This document shows, one piece after another, positions 25,278 through 33,048 of a DNA stretch of 63,807 nt. Every line of letters starts with the position of its first letter. Position 1 is the first letter of the stretch. The notes beneath the pieces were generated by a model. The model was not told the DNA's origin and searched no databases. It was given only the letters and a program-made list of their open reading frames with translations. Source of the stretch: an uncultured Clostridia bacterium (GTDB taxonomy: Bacteria; Bacillota; Clostridia; Christensenellales; Aristaeellaceae); the NCBI GenBank assembly GCA_934670175.1, contig CAKUOX010000008.1:1-63807 (forward strand), written 5' to 3'. A program made the translations under genes and the position numbers.

Positions 25278-26359
25278 AGCCCTGGACGCCTGAAACGGCG
25301 CGGCAGGACTGCATCCGCCGCTATGGCAATATGCGCCAGCTCTGCGGCCTGAAGCGCTATCAGTTCACCGACGGCAAGGCGACGGGTCTGGACGCGGTGG
25401 ATGTGGAAACCGGCGGCGGGCTGCGCTTTACGGTGCTGCCCGGGCGCGGTATGGATATTTCGGAGCTGCGCTATTGCGGCGTTCCGATCGCGTATCTCAC
25501 CAAGGCCGGCGTGACCGCGGCCGCCTATTACGACGACAGCGAGGATCAGTGGCTCAAGAGCTTCTTTGCGGGCATGCTGACCACCTGCGGCCTGACCAAC
25601 GCGGGCCCCGCCTGTCGGGCGGATCTCGGGTATCTGAAGAATATACCCATCGGTCTGCACGGCGATATTTCCAATACCTGCGCCGACAATGTGTGTACGC
25701 GCGAGGAATGGGAAAACGGCGCGTACCAGATGAGCGTGTCGGGCCGGATGGAGGAGGGCAGGCTCCACGGCGAGCATCTGCAGCTGCGCAGAACCGTGCG
25801 CACGGCGCTCGGCAAAAAATGCTTCACCGTCGAGGATGAATTTACCAATCTCGGCGAGATGGATCAGATGCTGATGTTCTTCTATCACATCAATCTCGGC
25901 GCGCCGATCCTGTCGGAGAACTCTCGGTTCCTGGCGCCCAGCAAAAGAGTCTGGGCGGAATCCGAGCATGCCAGGCGCGGCATCGACATTTATGAAAAGT
26001 GCGGCGCGCCGCGGCCGGGCTACCTGGAGCAGCAGTTTTTCCACGATATGGGCGCGGACGCGGAGGGCAATACCATCGCGGCGCTCGTGAACGATGCGCT
26101 CGAGCTGGGCGTTTACCTGAAGTACAACGTGCGCGAGCTGCCCTGCATTGCAGAATGGAAGGTGCTGCGGGACGCAGAGTATGTGCTGGCGTTTGAGCCG
26201 GGCAACTGTCATCCCTGCGGCCGTTCCGCGCAGCTTGCGAAGGGCGAGGCGGAGATGCTCGCGCCCATGCAGAGCCGCTTTGCGCATCTTGAGATCGGCA
26301 TTGTGGATGGCAAGGAAGAGATCGCCGCGCTCGAAGCACAGATCGCGGCCAGGAGGTAG
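25274..26359 (+). CDS. DUF4432 / aldose 1-epimerase-like protein (copy 1)
   Basis: This 361-residue galactose-mutarotase-fold protein has the DUF4432 landmarks FTVLPGRGMDISELRYCGVP (56-75), GMLTTCGLTNAGPA and LHGDISNTCA. The late FEPGNCHPCGRS corresponds to the conserved region near the end of the family. The likely role is an epimerisation or anomer interconversion step. It overlaps the dehydrogenase by 4 bases. A second, distinct member is at 35467-36522. Confidence 0.85.
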   Translation: MKPWTPETARQDCIRRYGNMRQLCGLKRYQFTDGKATGLDAVDVETGGGLRFTVLPGRGMDISELRYCGVPIAYLTKAGVTAAAYYDDSEDQWLKSFFAGMLTTCGLTNAGPACRADLGYLKNIPIGLHGDISNTCADNVCTREEWENGAYQMSVSGRMEEGRLHGEHLQLRRTVRTALGKKCFTVEDEFTNLGEMDQMLMFFYHINLGAPILSENSRFLAPSKRVWAESEHARRGIDIYEKCGAPRPGYLEQQFFHDMGADAEGNTIAALVNDALELGVYLKYNVRELPCIAEWKVLRDAEYVLAFEPGNCHPCGRSAQLAKGEAEMLAPMQSRFAHLEIGIVDGKEEIAALEAQIAARR

Positions 26360-26366
26360 AATAATT

Positions 26367-27299
26367 ATGGGCAAACCAATCGTAGTATTCGGCAGCTTCG
26401 TGGTGGATCTCACGGGGCGCTCGAACGGGCTTCCCGTGCCCGGACAGACGATTCTGGGCAGCAGCTTTAAGATGGGCCCGGGCGGCAAGGGTTCCAACCA
26501 GGCCGTGGCGGCGCATCGCGCGGGCGCGAATGTGACGCTGGTCACGAAGGTCGGCAAGGATGTGTTCGGCAAGGTCGCGACGGATTTCTATACCGCCGAG
26601 GGCATGAATACCGATTATATCCTGATCGATGAAAAGAAGGAAACGGGCGTCGCGCTGATCATGGTGGACGAGGTTTCCGCGCAGAACGAGATCGTGGTCA
26701 TTCCTGCGGCGTGCTCCAACATCACGCCCGAGGACGTGGAGAAGTGCCGGCCGCTGATCGAGGGCGCGGCCTACATCCTTCTGCAGCATGAAATCAATTT
26801 CGACGCGCAGTACAAGGTGATCGACATCGCGGCGGCGGCAGGCGTGAAGGTGGTTCTTAATCCCGCGCCCGCCTGTGAGATTCCGGCGGACGTGCTCAAG
26901 AAGATCGACATCGTGACCCCCAACGAGACCGAGGCGCAGGTGCTGACGGGCGTGGAGGTCAAGACGCAGGCGGATGCCGAAAGGGCGGCGCAGGTGTTCA
27001 TCGAAAAGGGCGTCAAGAACGTCGTTATCACCATGGGCGCGCTGGGCGCGTTCGCTTCCGACGGTGCAAGGAGCGAGCTTCTGCCCCGGCTGAAGGTGAA
27101 CGCCATTGATTCCACCGGCGCGGGCGACGCCTTCAACGGCGGCTTCCTGATGGCGCTTTCCGAGGGCAAGGATCTGTTTACCGCACTGCGCTACGGCAAC
27201 GCTACGGGCGCGCTGTCCGTGACCAAGCTGGGCACCGCGCCGGCCATGCCGACGCGCGCGGAGATCGACGCGATGGTCAGGGAGAATTACAACATCTAA
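26367..27299 (+). CDS. PfkB-family sugar kinase, ribokinase-like (copy 1)
   Basis: This 310-residue kinase has the N-terminal GG switch GPGGKGSNQAVAAHRAGANV, LNPAPA in mid-chain, and the C-terminal anion-hole motif DSTGAGDAFNGGF. It starts MGKPIVVFGSFVVDLTGRSN, with SD AGGAGGT 9 bases upstream. Ribokinase-type enzymes phosphorylate O5 of ribose, deoxyribose and similar sugars. It presumably makes the phosphorylated substrate for the DeoC-type aldolase at the end of the operon. Confidence 0.9.
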   Translation: MGKPIVVFGSFVVDLTGRSNGLPVPGQTILGSSFKMGPGGKGSNQAVAAHRAGANVTLVTKVGKDVFGKVATDFYTAEGMNTDYILIDEKKETGVALIMVDEVSAQNEIVVIPAACSNITPEDVEKCRPLIEGAAYILLQHEINFDAQYKVIDIAAAAGVKVVLNPAPACEIPADVLKKIDIVTPNETEAQVLTGVEVKTQADAERAAQVFIEKGVKNVVITMGALGAFASDGARSELLPRLKVNAIDSTGAGDAFNGGFLMALSEGKDLFTALRYGNATGALSVTKLGTAPAMPTRAEIDAMVRENYNI

Positions 27300-27345
27300 G
27301 CGAGCCGACGCAAAATCGACATAACAAAGCATGGAGGAGAAAGCT

Positions 27346-27855
27346 ATGGAGTATCCGCTCGGCGTCAGACGCGATGGTTCTTACTATACGCGCATTGAAT
27401 GGGCAAACATGACGGAATCCGATCCCACCTTTTGGGTGAACAATCTGATCGACGACGATACGGAGCGCGAGGGCGGCACCTGGGGCGCGAACACCATGGG
27501 CCCGGCGATCTGCGTGCTGTCGTTCTTCGGCGAGACGCAGGAAGTGTCCCGCATGCGCATTTTCCGCAACGTCGGTCTGCCGATCTCCATTTTGGAGGAG
27601 CTGGCCAAGACCATCGACGTATATTATTCCGATACGGACGAGCCGCGCAAGATTCGCCGCAAGGAGCACGACATTGATTCCGTGGAATGGAAGTTTGTGA
27701 CCCGCATCACCACCGAAAAGGCCGAAGGCTGGCAGGACGTCGAGTTCCCCGAGCCGATCAAGGCGAAGTATATCCGCATCGATCTGGTGGAAAATCACGG
27801 CACGCCGCCCGAGATTCCGTGGACGGAGCTGAGCGAGGTCAAGTTCTACAAATAA
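27346..27855 (+). CDS. Small protein of unknown function, possible discoidin/galactose-binding-like fold
   Basis: This 169-residue cytoplasmic protein has no signal peptide or TM segment. Blocks such as FGETQEVSRMRIFRNVGLPI, IDVYYSDTDEPRKI and a C-terminal YIRIDLVENHGTPPEIPW followed by TELSEVKFY resemble F5/8-type (discoidin) jelly-roll repeats, which bind sugars. It is embedded between the first kinase and the cupin. Start 27346 lies 8 bases after GGAGG; the ATG five codons upstream overlaps the SD. No enzymatic function is claimed. Confidence 0.75.
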   Translation: MEYPLGVRRDGSYYTRIEWANMTESDPTFWVNNLIDDDTEREGGTWGANTMGPAICVLSFFGETQEVSRMRIFRNVGLPISILEELAKTIDVYYSDTDEPRKIRRKEHDIDSVEWKFVTRITTEKAEGWQDVEFPEPIKAKYIRIDLVENHGTPPEIPWTELSEVKFYK

Positions 27856-27950
27856 TGCCTAATGCCGCATGGGGCGGCAAAAACGCGCTTGAAATCATAA
27901 CTTGAGCGCGCAATAATAACGACATAGTGTTTGAAAAGAGGTTGTTCACC

Positions 27951-28403
27951 ATGGAAAAGAAAAAATGGACGCTGGTAAATGCTGAAAACGTAGTTCCCTA
28001 TGTGTGCGACGATACCTATTCCTCCAAGATGCTCACCGGCGACGAGATGGCGGGCATGCAGGTTATCAACATTAATGAAGGCACGCTCAAGCCCTTCAAC
28101 CGCACTGCGGGCGGCGTGCATGACGAGACCGAGATCTATTATATGGTCGATTGCGGCGATCCTTCCTACGTCGTGCTGGATGACGAATATGTGAAGGTCA
28201 AGAATGGCGACATCATCATTATCCCGCCGCATGTGTTCCACTGGATCGACAACACCAAGTGCGACAAGCCCTTCAAGCTCTTCACCTTCTGGCCGAAGCA
28301 GGAGCAGAACGGCGTGTACTTCGTGCGCAAGGAAGCGTGGGGCACCTCCGTAAAGAATCTGGACGAGCACTACACCGAGAAGCGTCTGGGTCAGCACGAG
28401 TGA
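27951..28403 (+). CDS. Cupin-domain protein
   Basis: This 150-residue single-domain cupin has HDETEIYYMVDC (about 55-66), giving His and Glu metal ligands, and IIIPPHVFHWIDN giving later His ligands. Single cupins in sugar operons are often isomerases, lyxose-isomerase-like or mutarotase-like accessory enzymes. Which applies here is unknown. SD AGAGGT lies 9 bases upstream. The preceding 95-base gap has only a weak inverted repeat. Confidence 0.82.
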   Translation: MEKKKWTLVNAENVVPYVCDDTYSSKMLTGDEMAGMQVININEGTLKPFNRTAGGVHDETEIYYMVDCGDPSYVVLDDEYVKVKNGDIIIIPPHVFHWIDNTKCDKPFKLFTFWPKQEQNGVYFVRKEAWGTSVKNLDEHYTEKRLGQHE

Positions 28404-28406
28404 TCC

Positions 28407-29351
28407 ATGGCAAACAGCTGTATTGCGATCTTTGGCGATCTGCTCTATGATTGCTTCATATGGGCACATCGCCTTCCCCGCGAGGGGGAAACCGTGACCG
28501 GCTATGCCAGCGGCTTCTTCGCCTCGGGCAAGGGCGGCAATCAGGCGGCGGTCTGCGCAAGACTGGGCACCGATGCGCGCATGCTCGGCAAGGTTGGCGC
28601 GGACGAGCGCGGCGAAATACTGCGCTCCGTCATGCGCGACAGCGGCGTGAACGTGGACGGCGTGATCGTAGATCCCGAGCACCCCACGGGTACGGACTGC
28701 GTGCTGGTGGCGGACGGCGGCAAAAATGCGATCGTGGTCGCACCCAACGCCAATGCGGCGGTCACGCAGGCGGAGGTCGCCGCCATGCGTCCGGTCTTTG
28801 AACAGGCCGATGCTGCGCTGATGCAGCTTCAGATCAATGCCGACGCGGTTGAAACGGCCATGCGTCTGGCGCGCGAATGCGGCTGCACTGTGGTGCTGAA
28901 CCCGGCGCCCGCATGCGAGATTCCCGATGAAATGCTGGCGCTGGCGGATTACGTTACGCCGAATGAGACGGAATGCGAATTCTTCACCGGCGTCTATTGC
29001 AGGGACTTTGCGGATGTGCCGTCCTGGTGCGCTGCGGCCGGCAGGGCGATGCACGCGCGCGGCGTGAAAAGGCTGATCATCACGCTGGGTGAGCACGGCT
29101 CCTATTATTCCGATGGCGAAACGGCGTTTATGCTGCCCGCGTTCAAGATCAGCGCTGTGGATTCCACGGCGGCGGGCGACGCCTTCAACGGCGGCTTCGT
29201 CTGCGCGCTGTCGCGCGGCGCGGATGTAAAGGCCGCGATGCGCTATGCGTCCGCCTGCGGCGCGATCACGGCATCCCGGCGCGGCTCACTGCCCTCGCTG
29301 CCCGATGCGGCGGAGGTCGAACAATTTTTGAAAGAACATATGGAGGTATAA
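28407..29351 (+). CDS. PfkB-family sugar kinase, ribokinase-like (copy 2)
   Basis: This 314-residue kinase has ASGKGGNQAAVCARLG near the N-terminus, VVLNPAPACEIPDEML, and DSTAAGDAFNGGF as the anion-hole motif. It starts 3 bases after the cupin stop with no good SD, so translation is probably coupled. It is clearly related to, but distinct from, the first kinase. Two ribokinase-like enzymes in one operon suggest two different acceptors. Confidence 0.9.
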   Translation: MANSCIAIFGDLLYDCFIWAHRLPREGETVTGYASGFFASGKGGNQAAVCARLGTDARMLGKVGADERGEILRSVMRDSGVNVDGVIVDPEHPTGTDCVLVADGGKNAIVVAPNANAAVTQAEVAAMRPVFEQADAALMQLQINADAVETAMRLARECGCTVVLNPAPACEIPDEMLALADYVTPNETECEFFTGVYCRDFADVPSWCAAAGRAMHARGVKRLIITLGEHGSYYSDGETAFMLPAFKISAVDSTAAGDAFNGGFVCALSRGADVKAAMRYASACGAITASRRGSLPSLPDAAEVEQFLKEHMEV

Positions 29352-29355
29352 ACCT

Positions 29356-30018
29356 ATGAAGATTGCAAGATATTTTGATGCGGCGATCCTGAAGCCCGAT
29401 ATGACGCCCGAGCAGGTCGCGGATGCGATCAAGGAAGCCATTTCCTTTGACAGCTATACCGTGTGCGTTCGCGGCTGCGACATTGATCTGGCCGTGAAGA
29501 TGACCGAGGGCACCAACACCAAGGTCTCCTGCGTGCTGGACTTCCCCTATGGCTACGGCGGACTTGAGGCCAAGCGTGCGGATGCGCGCGCCTATGCGGC
29601 CAAGGGCGTTGAGGACATCGACATGGTGATGAACTACGGCGCGGCGCGCGGCGGCGCGTGGGATGTGGTCGAGGCGGAGATCAAGGCCGTGGTCGAAGAG
29701 GCGCACGCCAAGGGCGTCAATGTCAAGGTCATTTTCGAAACCAGCCAGCTGACCGTCGAGCAGATTAAAAAGGCGACGGAGGTTTCCATCGCGGCGGGCG
29801 CCGATTTTGTAAAGACCTCCACCGGCTTCAATGGCTCCGGCGCGTCGGTCGAAGCGGTTCAGGCGATGCTCGAAACGGCGAAGGGCCGCTGCAAGGTGAA
29901 GCCCTCCGGCGGTATCCGCAACTACGAGACCGCCAAGATGTATGTCGATATGGGCGTGGATCGTCTCGGCATCGGCTTCAGCTCCTGCAAGGCCATCTGC
30001 GATGGCGAACCCAAATAA
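29356..30018 (+). CDS. deoC: Deoxyribose-phosphate aldolase family (DERA)
   Basis: This 220-residue class I aldolase has the Schiff-base Lys153 in FVKTSTGF, the proton-relay Lys182 in VKPSGGIR, and Asp89 in DIDMVMNYG. These are the three DERA catalytic residues. The N-terminus reads FDAAILKPDMT where housekeeping DERA has DHTLLKPDAT, so the enzyme is a divergent member. For deoxyribose-5-phosphate the products are glyceraldehyde-3-phosphate and acetaldehyde. The CoA-acylating aldehyde dehydrogenase at 11283-12650 could take such an aldehyde. SD GGAGG is 10 bases upstream. Confidence 0.9.
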   Translation: MKIARYFDAAILKPDMTPEQVADAIKEAISFDSYTVCVRGCDIDLAVKMTEGTNTKVSCVLDFPYGYGGLEAKRADARAYAAKGVEDIDMVMNYGAARGGAWDVVEAEIKAVVEEAHAKGVNVKVIFETSQLTVEQIKKATEVSIAAGADFVKTSTGFNGSGASVEAVQAMLETAKGRCKVKPSGGIRNYETAKMYVDMGVDRLGIGFSSCKAICDGEPK

Positions 30019-30039
30019 GATCTGAGTCATAAGCATCAA

Positions 30040-30078
30040 GGGTCTGATGCAGAATTTCGATTCTGTATCAGACCCTTT
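30040..30078 (+). terminator. Terminator of the carbohydrate operon
   Basis: A 16-bp stem (30040-30055 with 30060-30075, one mismatch, starting GGGTCTGAT) is capped by a TTCG loop and followed by TTTA. A second small hairpin (TGTCAAAAG/CTTTTGACA) follows at about 30083-30101. Confidence 0.8.
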
Positions 30079-30115
30079 AGCTTGTCAAAAGACTTTTGAC
30101 AGACTAAGCATGCGG

Positions 30116-30261
30116 GTCGGCGGATCCCGATAGCAGTCGCGTGGGATACGCCGACAATTCATGAAGGGGAAGAATTAGCAAAACCCCGGGTTTTGCGGGT
30201 CGGCGGATCCCAATAGTCGTCGCGACGGATTCCGATAGCAGTCGCGGTGGGATACGCCGAC
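30116..30261. repeat. Palindromic repeat family B, tandem double copy
   Basis: The inverted repeat GTCGGCGGATCCC ... GGGATACGCCGAC occurs at 30116-30155 and again at 30199-30261, where the loop contains a partial second duplication. The perfect palindrome GCAAAACCCCGGGTTTTGC (30178-30196) lies between them. A diverged copy is at 61834-61863. The string ACGCCGACAATTCTCAG (30254-30270) recurs near 39574. The position between two convergent genes is typical of REP-like elements. Confidence 0.75.
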
Positions 30262-30274
30262 AATTCTCAGCACA

Positions 30275-31399
30275 TCAGTATTTCCCTTCCATGCAGGAAG
30301 CGTAGATTTCCCGAATGTCCGCTTCCGTAAATTCAACGGGCATGTTGCCCAGCAGCCGCTGCTGCGTTTTCAGCACGGTGGCGGGGAAGGCGTTCAGATG
30401 CGCCTCGGTCATGCCGTAGCTTTCCAGCGGCTTGCGCGCCAGAATGCGATCCAGCAGGTTTTCGAGCGTTTCCCAGACGGCCGCCGCATCGCAGCCCAGC
30501 ACGGAGGCGATTTTGGCCTCTACGCGGGACAGGTCGGCATGCTTTCTGGCGTACATCCTGAAGCACGCGGCGAAGAGCAGGTAATTGGCCTGACCGTGCG
30601 GCACATGGAAATTCGCGCCGATGGGGTAGGACAGCGCATGCACTGCGCCGCAGCCCGCGCTGCCGAAGGCGAGTCCTGCCATATTGCTCGCCACGAGAAA
30701 ATCCGGCAGGCGCTTCAGGATGGCGCCGCGGTCGAGACCGGCATCCACGATCTCCCGATAGCCCGCCAGCAGCTTCTCGATGGCGGCAGCGGCGAATGCG
30801 TCGGTGTACGGCGTCGCATTTACGGAAACATAGGCCTCGACGGCGTGGATCAGCGCGTCGATCGAGCTGGTGGCAAACACGCCGTAGGGCAGCGTGCCGA
30901 GCATGGCCGGAATCAGCACCGCCTCGTCGGGATACAGCTGCGGGCACACGAGTCCCAGCTTGGTATGCAGCGAGCGAATTTCGGCGATGGAAATGTTGGT
31001 GACCTCGCTGCCCGTGCCGCAGGTGGTGGGAATCACAATCAGCTGCCGCAGCTTCGGCAGAGATTTGCCCTCGGTGAACAGCTTTTCACAGCTGTAACCG
31101 CTGCCGAAAACCAGCAGCTTCGCAATGTCGATGATCGTGCCGCCGCCAATGGCGATCACGCGGCGGATCTCGCGGCTGCCGATGGCGGACAGAATGCCGT
31201 CGATCATGCCGTCGTTCGGCTCGCCAGCGCCGAATTCCTCCTGGTAGACGACTGCGCAGGGCGCGGCCTTGCCATTCAGCTGCGGCTCCAGCACATAGCG
31301 GTTGGTAAGTATCAGGTCGCCCTGACCGATCTGGTATTCTGCAAAAAATGCTTCCAGGCCATCCATGATGCGGATGGCAGTGTTCATCTTGAATTGCAT
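30275..31399 (-). CDS. Iron-containing alcohol dehydrogenase, 4-hydroxybutyrate dehydrogenase-like
   Basis: This 374-residue group III alcohol dehydrogenase has the NAD loop AIGGGTIIDIAKL (83-95), PTTCGTGSEVTN, SSIDALIHAVEAYVS with the first metal ligands, and GAVHALSYPIGANFHVPHGQ with the His ligands. These blocks and the length recall Clostridium kluyveri 4-hydroxybutyrate dehydrogenase (remembered sequence, not aligned). The start at 31399 is 8 bases after GGGAG; Met codons further upstream lack an SD and run into the operator. Its promoter region shares ATTGGTCATACCAAT with the aldehyde dehydrogenase operon. A role in interconverting an omega-hydroxy acid and its semialdehyde is plausible. 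Confidence 0.87.
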   Translation of the reverse strand: MQFKMNTAIRIMDGLEAFFAEYQIGQGDLILTNRYVLEPQLNGKAAPCAVVYQEEFGAGEPNDGMIDGILSAIGSREIRRVIAIGGGTIIDIAKLLVFGSGYSCEKLFTEGKSLPKLRQLIVIPTTCGTGSEVTNISIAEIRSLHTKLGLVCPQLYPDEAVLIPAMLGTLPYGVFATSSIDALIHAVEAYVSVNATPYTDAFAAAAIEKLLAGYREIVDAGLDRGAILKRLPDFLVASNMAGLAFGSAGCGAVHALSYPIGANFHVPHGQANYLLFAACFRMYARKHADLSRVEAKIASVLGCDAAAVWETLENLLDRILARKPLESYGMTEAHLNAFPATVLKTQQRLLGNMPVEFTEADIREIYASCMEGKY

Positions 31400-31414
31400 G
31401 GCTTTCATCTCCCG

Positions 31415-31444
31415 TTGTCGGCACGACAATTGGTCATACCAATT
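31415..31444. promoter_or_regulatory. Two adjacent palindromes upstream of the Fe-alcohol dehydrogenase; operator copy 2
   Basis: AATTGGTCATACCAATT (31428-31444) is a perfect 17-bp inverted repeat whose inner 15 bases equal those at 12692-12706. Abutting it, TTGTCGGCACGACAA (31415-31429) is a second perfect palindrome of 6-bp arms. Both lie just upstream of the SD on the minus strand. Confidence 0.8.
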
Positions 31445-31565
31445 TGTTCAAATGTAGCATAGCATATCCGCCCCTCTGCTGCCGCCCTGCCAAGGTTAAT
31501 TATCTCGGGAAATTTACAAAGCGGCGTGGGGCTGAAAAGACTGTCCAAATACGGAGATGGGGGGC

Positions 31566-31616
31566 TTGCAAAATATGAAATGCTGTTTTATAATGTCAAT
31601 AAATTGGTCTGACATT
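31566..31616 (+). promoter_or_regulatory. Promoter and candidate operator of the racemase-like/GntR/transaldolase operon
   Basis: TTGCAA (31566-31571) and TATAAT (31589-31594) are 17 bases apart. The inverted repeat AATGTCA-N11-TGACATT (31592-31616) covers the start region, and its spacer contains ATTGGTC, half of the GntR-type site. Autoregulation by the operon's own GntR protein is likely. Confidence 0.7.
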
Positions 31617-31656
31617 TAAACCATTATATATTTGAACGTGAAAGGAAGCGGATACC

Positions 31657-32322
31657 ATGGGCAAGAAAATCTTTATCATCCATACCAGCAACGTCAGCTA
31701 TAACGATCTGCAGAGGTTTTGCGCGCAGATCATTCCCGAGGTCGAGGTTCGCAACATTGTGGACGATTCGCTGCTGCAGGAGGTCAAGACCGTGGGGCAC
31801 GTCACGCCGGACATTATTTCCCGCATGTGCTCCTATTTCAAGACGGCGGAGATGCTGGGCGCGGATCTGATATTGAACCAGTGCTCCTCGGTCGGCGAGG
31901 CGGCGGCCATCGCGGCCAAATGCGTCAACATTCCGGTGCTGCGCATCGATCGCCCCATGGCGGAAAAAGCGGTGGAGATGGGTAGAAGGATTGCAGTGGT
32001 CGCTACCGTCGCGTCCACCGTTGCGCCCAGCTGCGCGCTGGTCGAGCAGGCGGCGCGGGATCTTGGCCGGAACGTCGAGGTCGTTCCCTATCTGATCGAC
32101 GGCGCACTGGACATTCTGATGAAGGAAGGGCAGGCGCGGCACAACCAGTATGTGCTGGAAACGTTGAAGAAGTGCGAGAACGAGGTGGATGTGATCGTGC
32201 TGGCGCAGGGCAGCATGACTGTGCTGATTCCGGAGCTGGGTACGATCGGCAAGCCCGTGCTCACCAGTCCCGAGCTGGGTGTGCGCCGCGTGCGCGAAAT
32301 GCTCTTTGGCGCGGGCGCATGA
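31657..32322 (+). CDS. Asp/Glu/hydantoin racemase-fold protein with one catalytic Cys missing
   Basis: This 221-residue protein has the two-domain Asp/Glu racemase fold. The first Cys is present (Cys76 in LNQCSSVGEAA). The position of the second catalytic Cys reads VLAQGSM (181-187), with no Cys. Family members with a single Cys include decarboxylases and isomerases rather than two-base racemases, so racemase activity should not be assumed. SD AAGGAAG lies upstream. The stop overlaps the GntR start (ATGA). Confidence 0.85.
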   Translation: MGKKIFIIHTSNVSYNDLQRFCAQIIPEVEVRNIVDDSLLQEVKTVGHVTPDIISRMCSYFKTAEMLGADLILNQCSSVGEAAAIAAKCVNIPVLRIDRPMAEKAVEMGRRIAVVATVASTVAPSCALVEQAARDLGRNVEVVPYLIDGALDILMKEGQARHNQYVLETLKKCENEVDVIVLAQGSMTVLIPELGTIGKPVLTSPELGVRRVREMLFGAGA

Positions 32323-33029
32323 CGCATATGAACGGAAGCGCTATGTTTTCCGCGCTGGAGCGGGCGGATCTGGCAGACCGGATCATATTTGAGATCAAGC
32401 GCATGATTTCGGAGCGAAGGCTGCTGCCGGGCGCGAAGCTGCCTACGGAGCGGGAGCTGGCCGAGCAGTTCGGCGTGAGCCGCGCCTGCGTCCGCGAGGC
32501 GCTGCATTCGCTGGAAACGCTGGGGCTGCTCGAAGCGCGGGTCGGCTGCGGAACGTTTGTCGTAGACAATCCGGACGCGATATTGCAGCACCTTTCCTGG
32601 GCGGTCTCCTTCAGCGACGGCCTGGAGGACGAGCTTACCCAGGCGCGCAAGCTCATCGAACCGGCGATTGCGTCTATGGCGGCGCAGAACGCCACGGATG
32701 ACGAGCTCGAGGCGCTGCATGCCTGCCTGAACGCCATGGAATCTGCCGCCGATGCGCAGGAAGCGGCGGCGCGGGATTATGATTTTCATGTCACGCTGGC
32801 GCGCATCGCGCACAATCGGGTGCTGGAGGAAATGATCGTCGGCCTGCAGTGGCTGCTGCGCGGCATGATCGAAAAACGGCTGCAGCGGGACTGCAATATG
32901 GAATTTATCTGCTTGAAGGAACACCGCGCGATCTATGATGCGGTCAAGTGCAGAAACGGCGCCGCAGCCTACGACGAGATGCTGCGCAGCGTGGACGAGC
33001 GCAAGCTCTTCGTTCGCGAATCGGAATAA
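32319..33029 (+). CDS. GntR-family (FCD type) transcriptional regulator, second copy
   Basis: This 236-residue regulator has a winged helix at about 15-80 (GAKLPTERELAEQFGVSRAC, VREALHSLETLGLLEARVG) and an FCD domain with DYDFHVTLARI and LKEHRAIYDAV supplying pocket Asp/His residues. ATG 32319 overlaps the upstream stop. A later ATG at 32343 with GGAAG in front is an alternative. It is a second candidate for the TGGT-N3-ACCA sites, besides the product of 12856-13536. Confidence 0.88.
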   Translation: MTHMNGSAMFSALERADLADRIIFEIKRMISERRLLPGAKLPTERELAEQFGVSRACVREALHSLETLGLLEARVGCGTFVVDNPDAILQHLSWAVSFSDGLEDELTQARKLIEPAIASMAAQNATDDELEALHACLNAMESAADAQEAAARDYDFHVTLARIAHNRVLEEMIVGLQWLLRGMIEKRLQRDCNMEFICLKEHRAIYDAVKCRNGAAAYDEMLRSVDERKLFVRESE

Positions 33030-33048
33030 TGAAATGAGGAGAGAGGAT

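Noticed and set aside
27856..27950. Terminator or promoter inside the sugar operon before the cupin gene
   Set aside because: CGCGCT/AGCGCG arms are short with a long loop and no T-run; no clear -35/-10 pair.
31657..32322. Calling this gene a glutamate racemase (murI)
   Set aside because: The second catalytic Cys is absent (VLAQGSM) and the context is not cell-wall synthesis.
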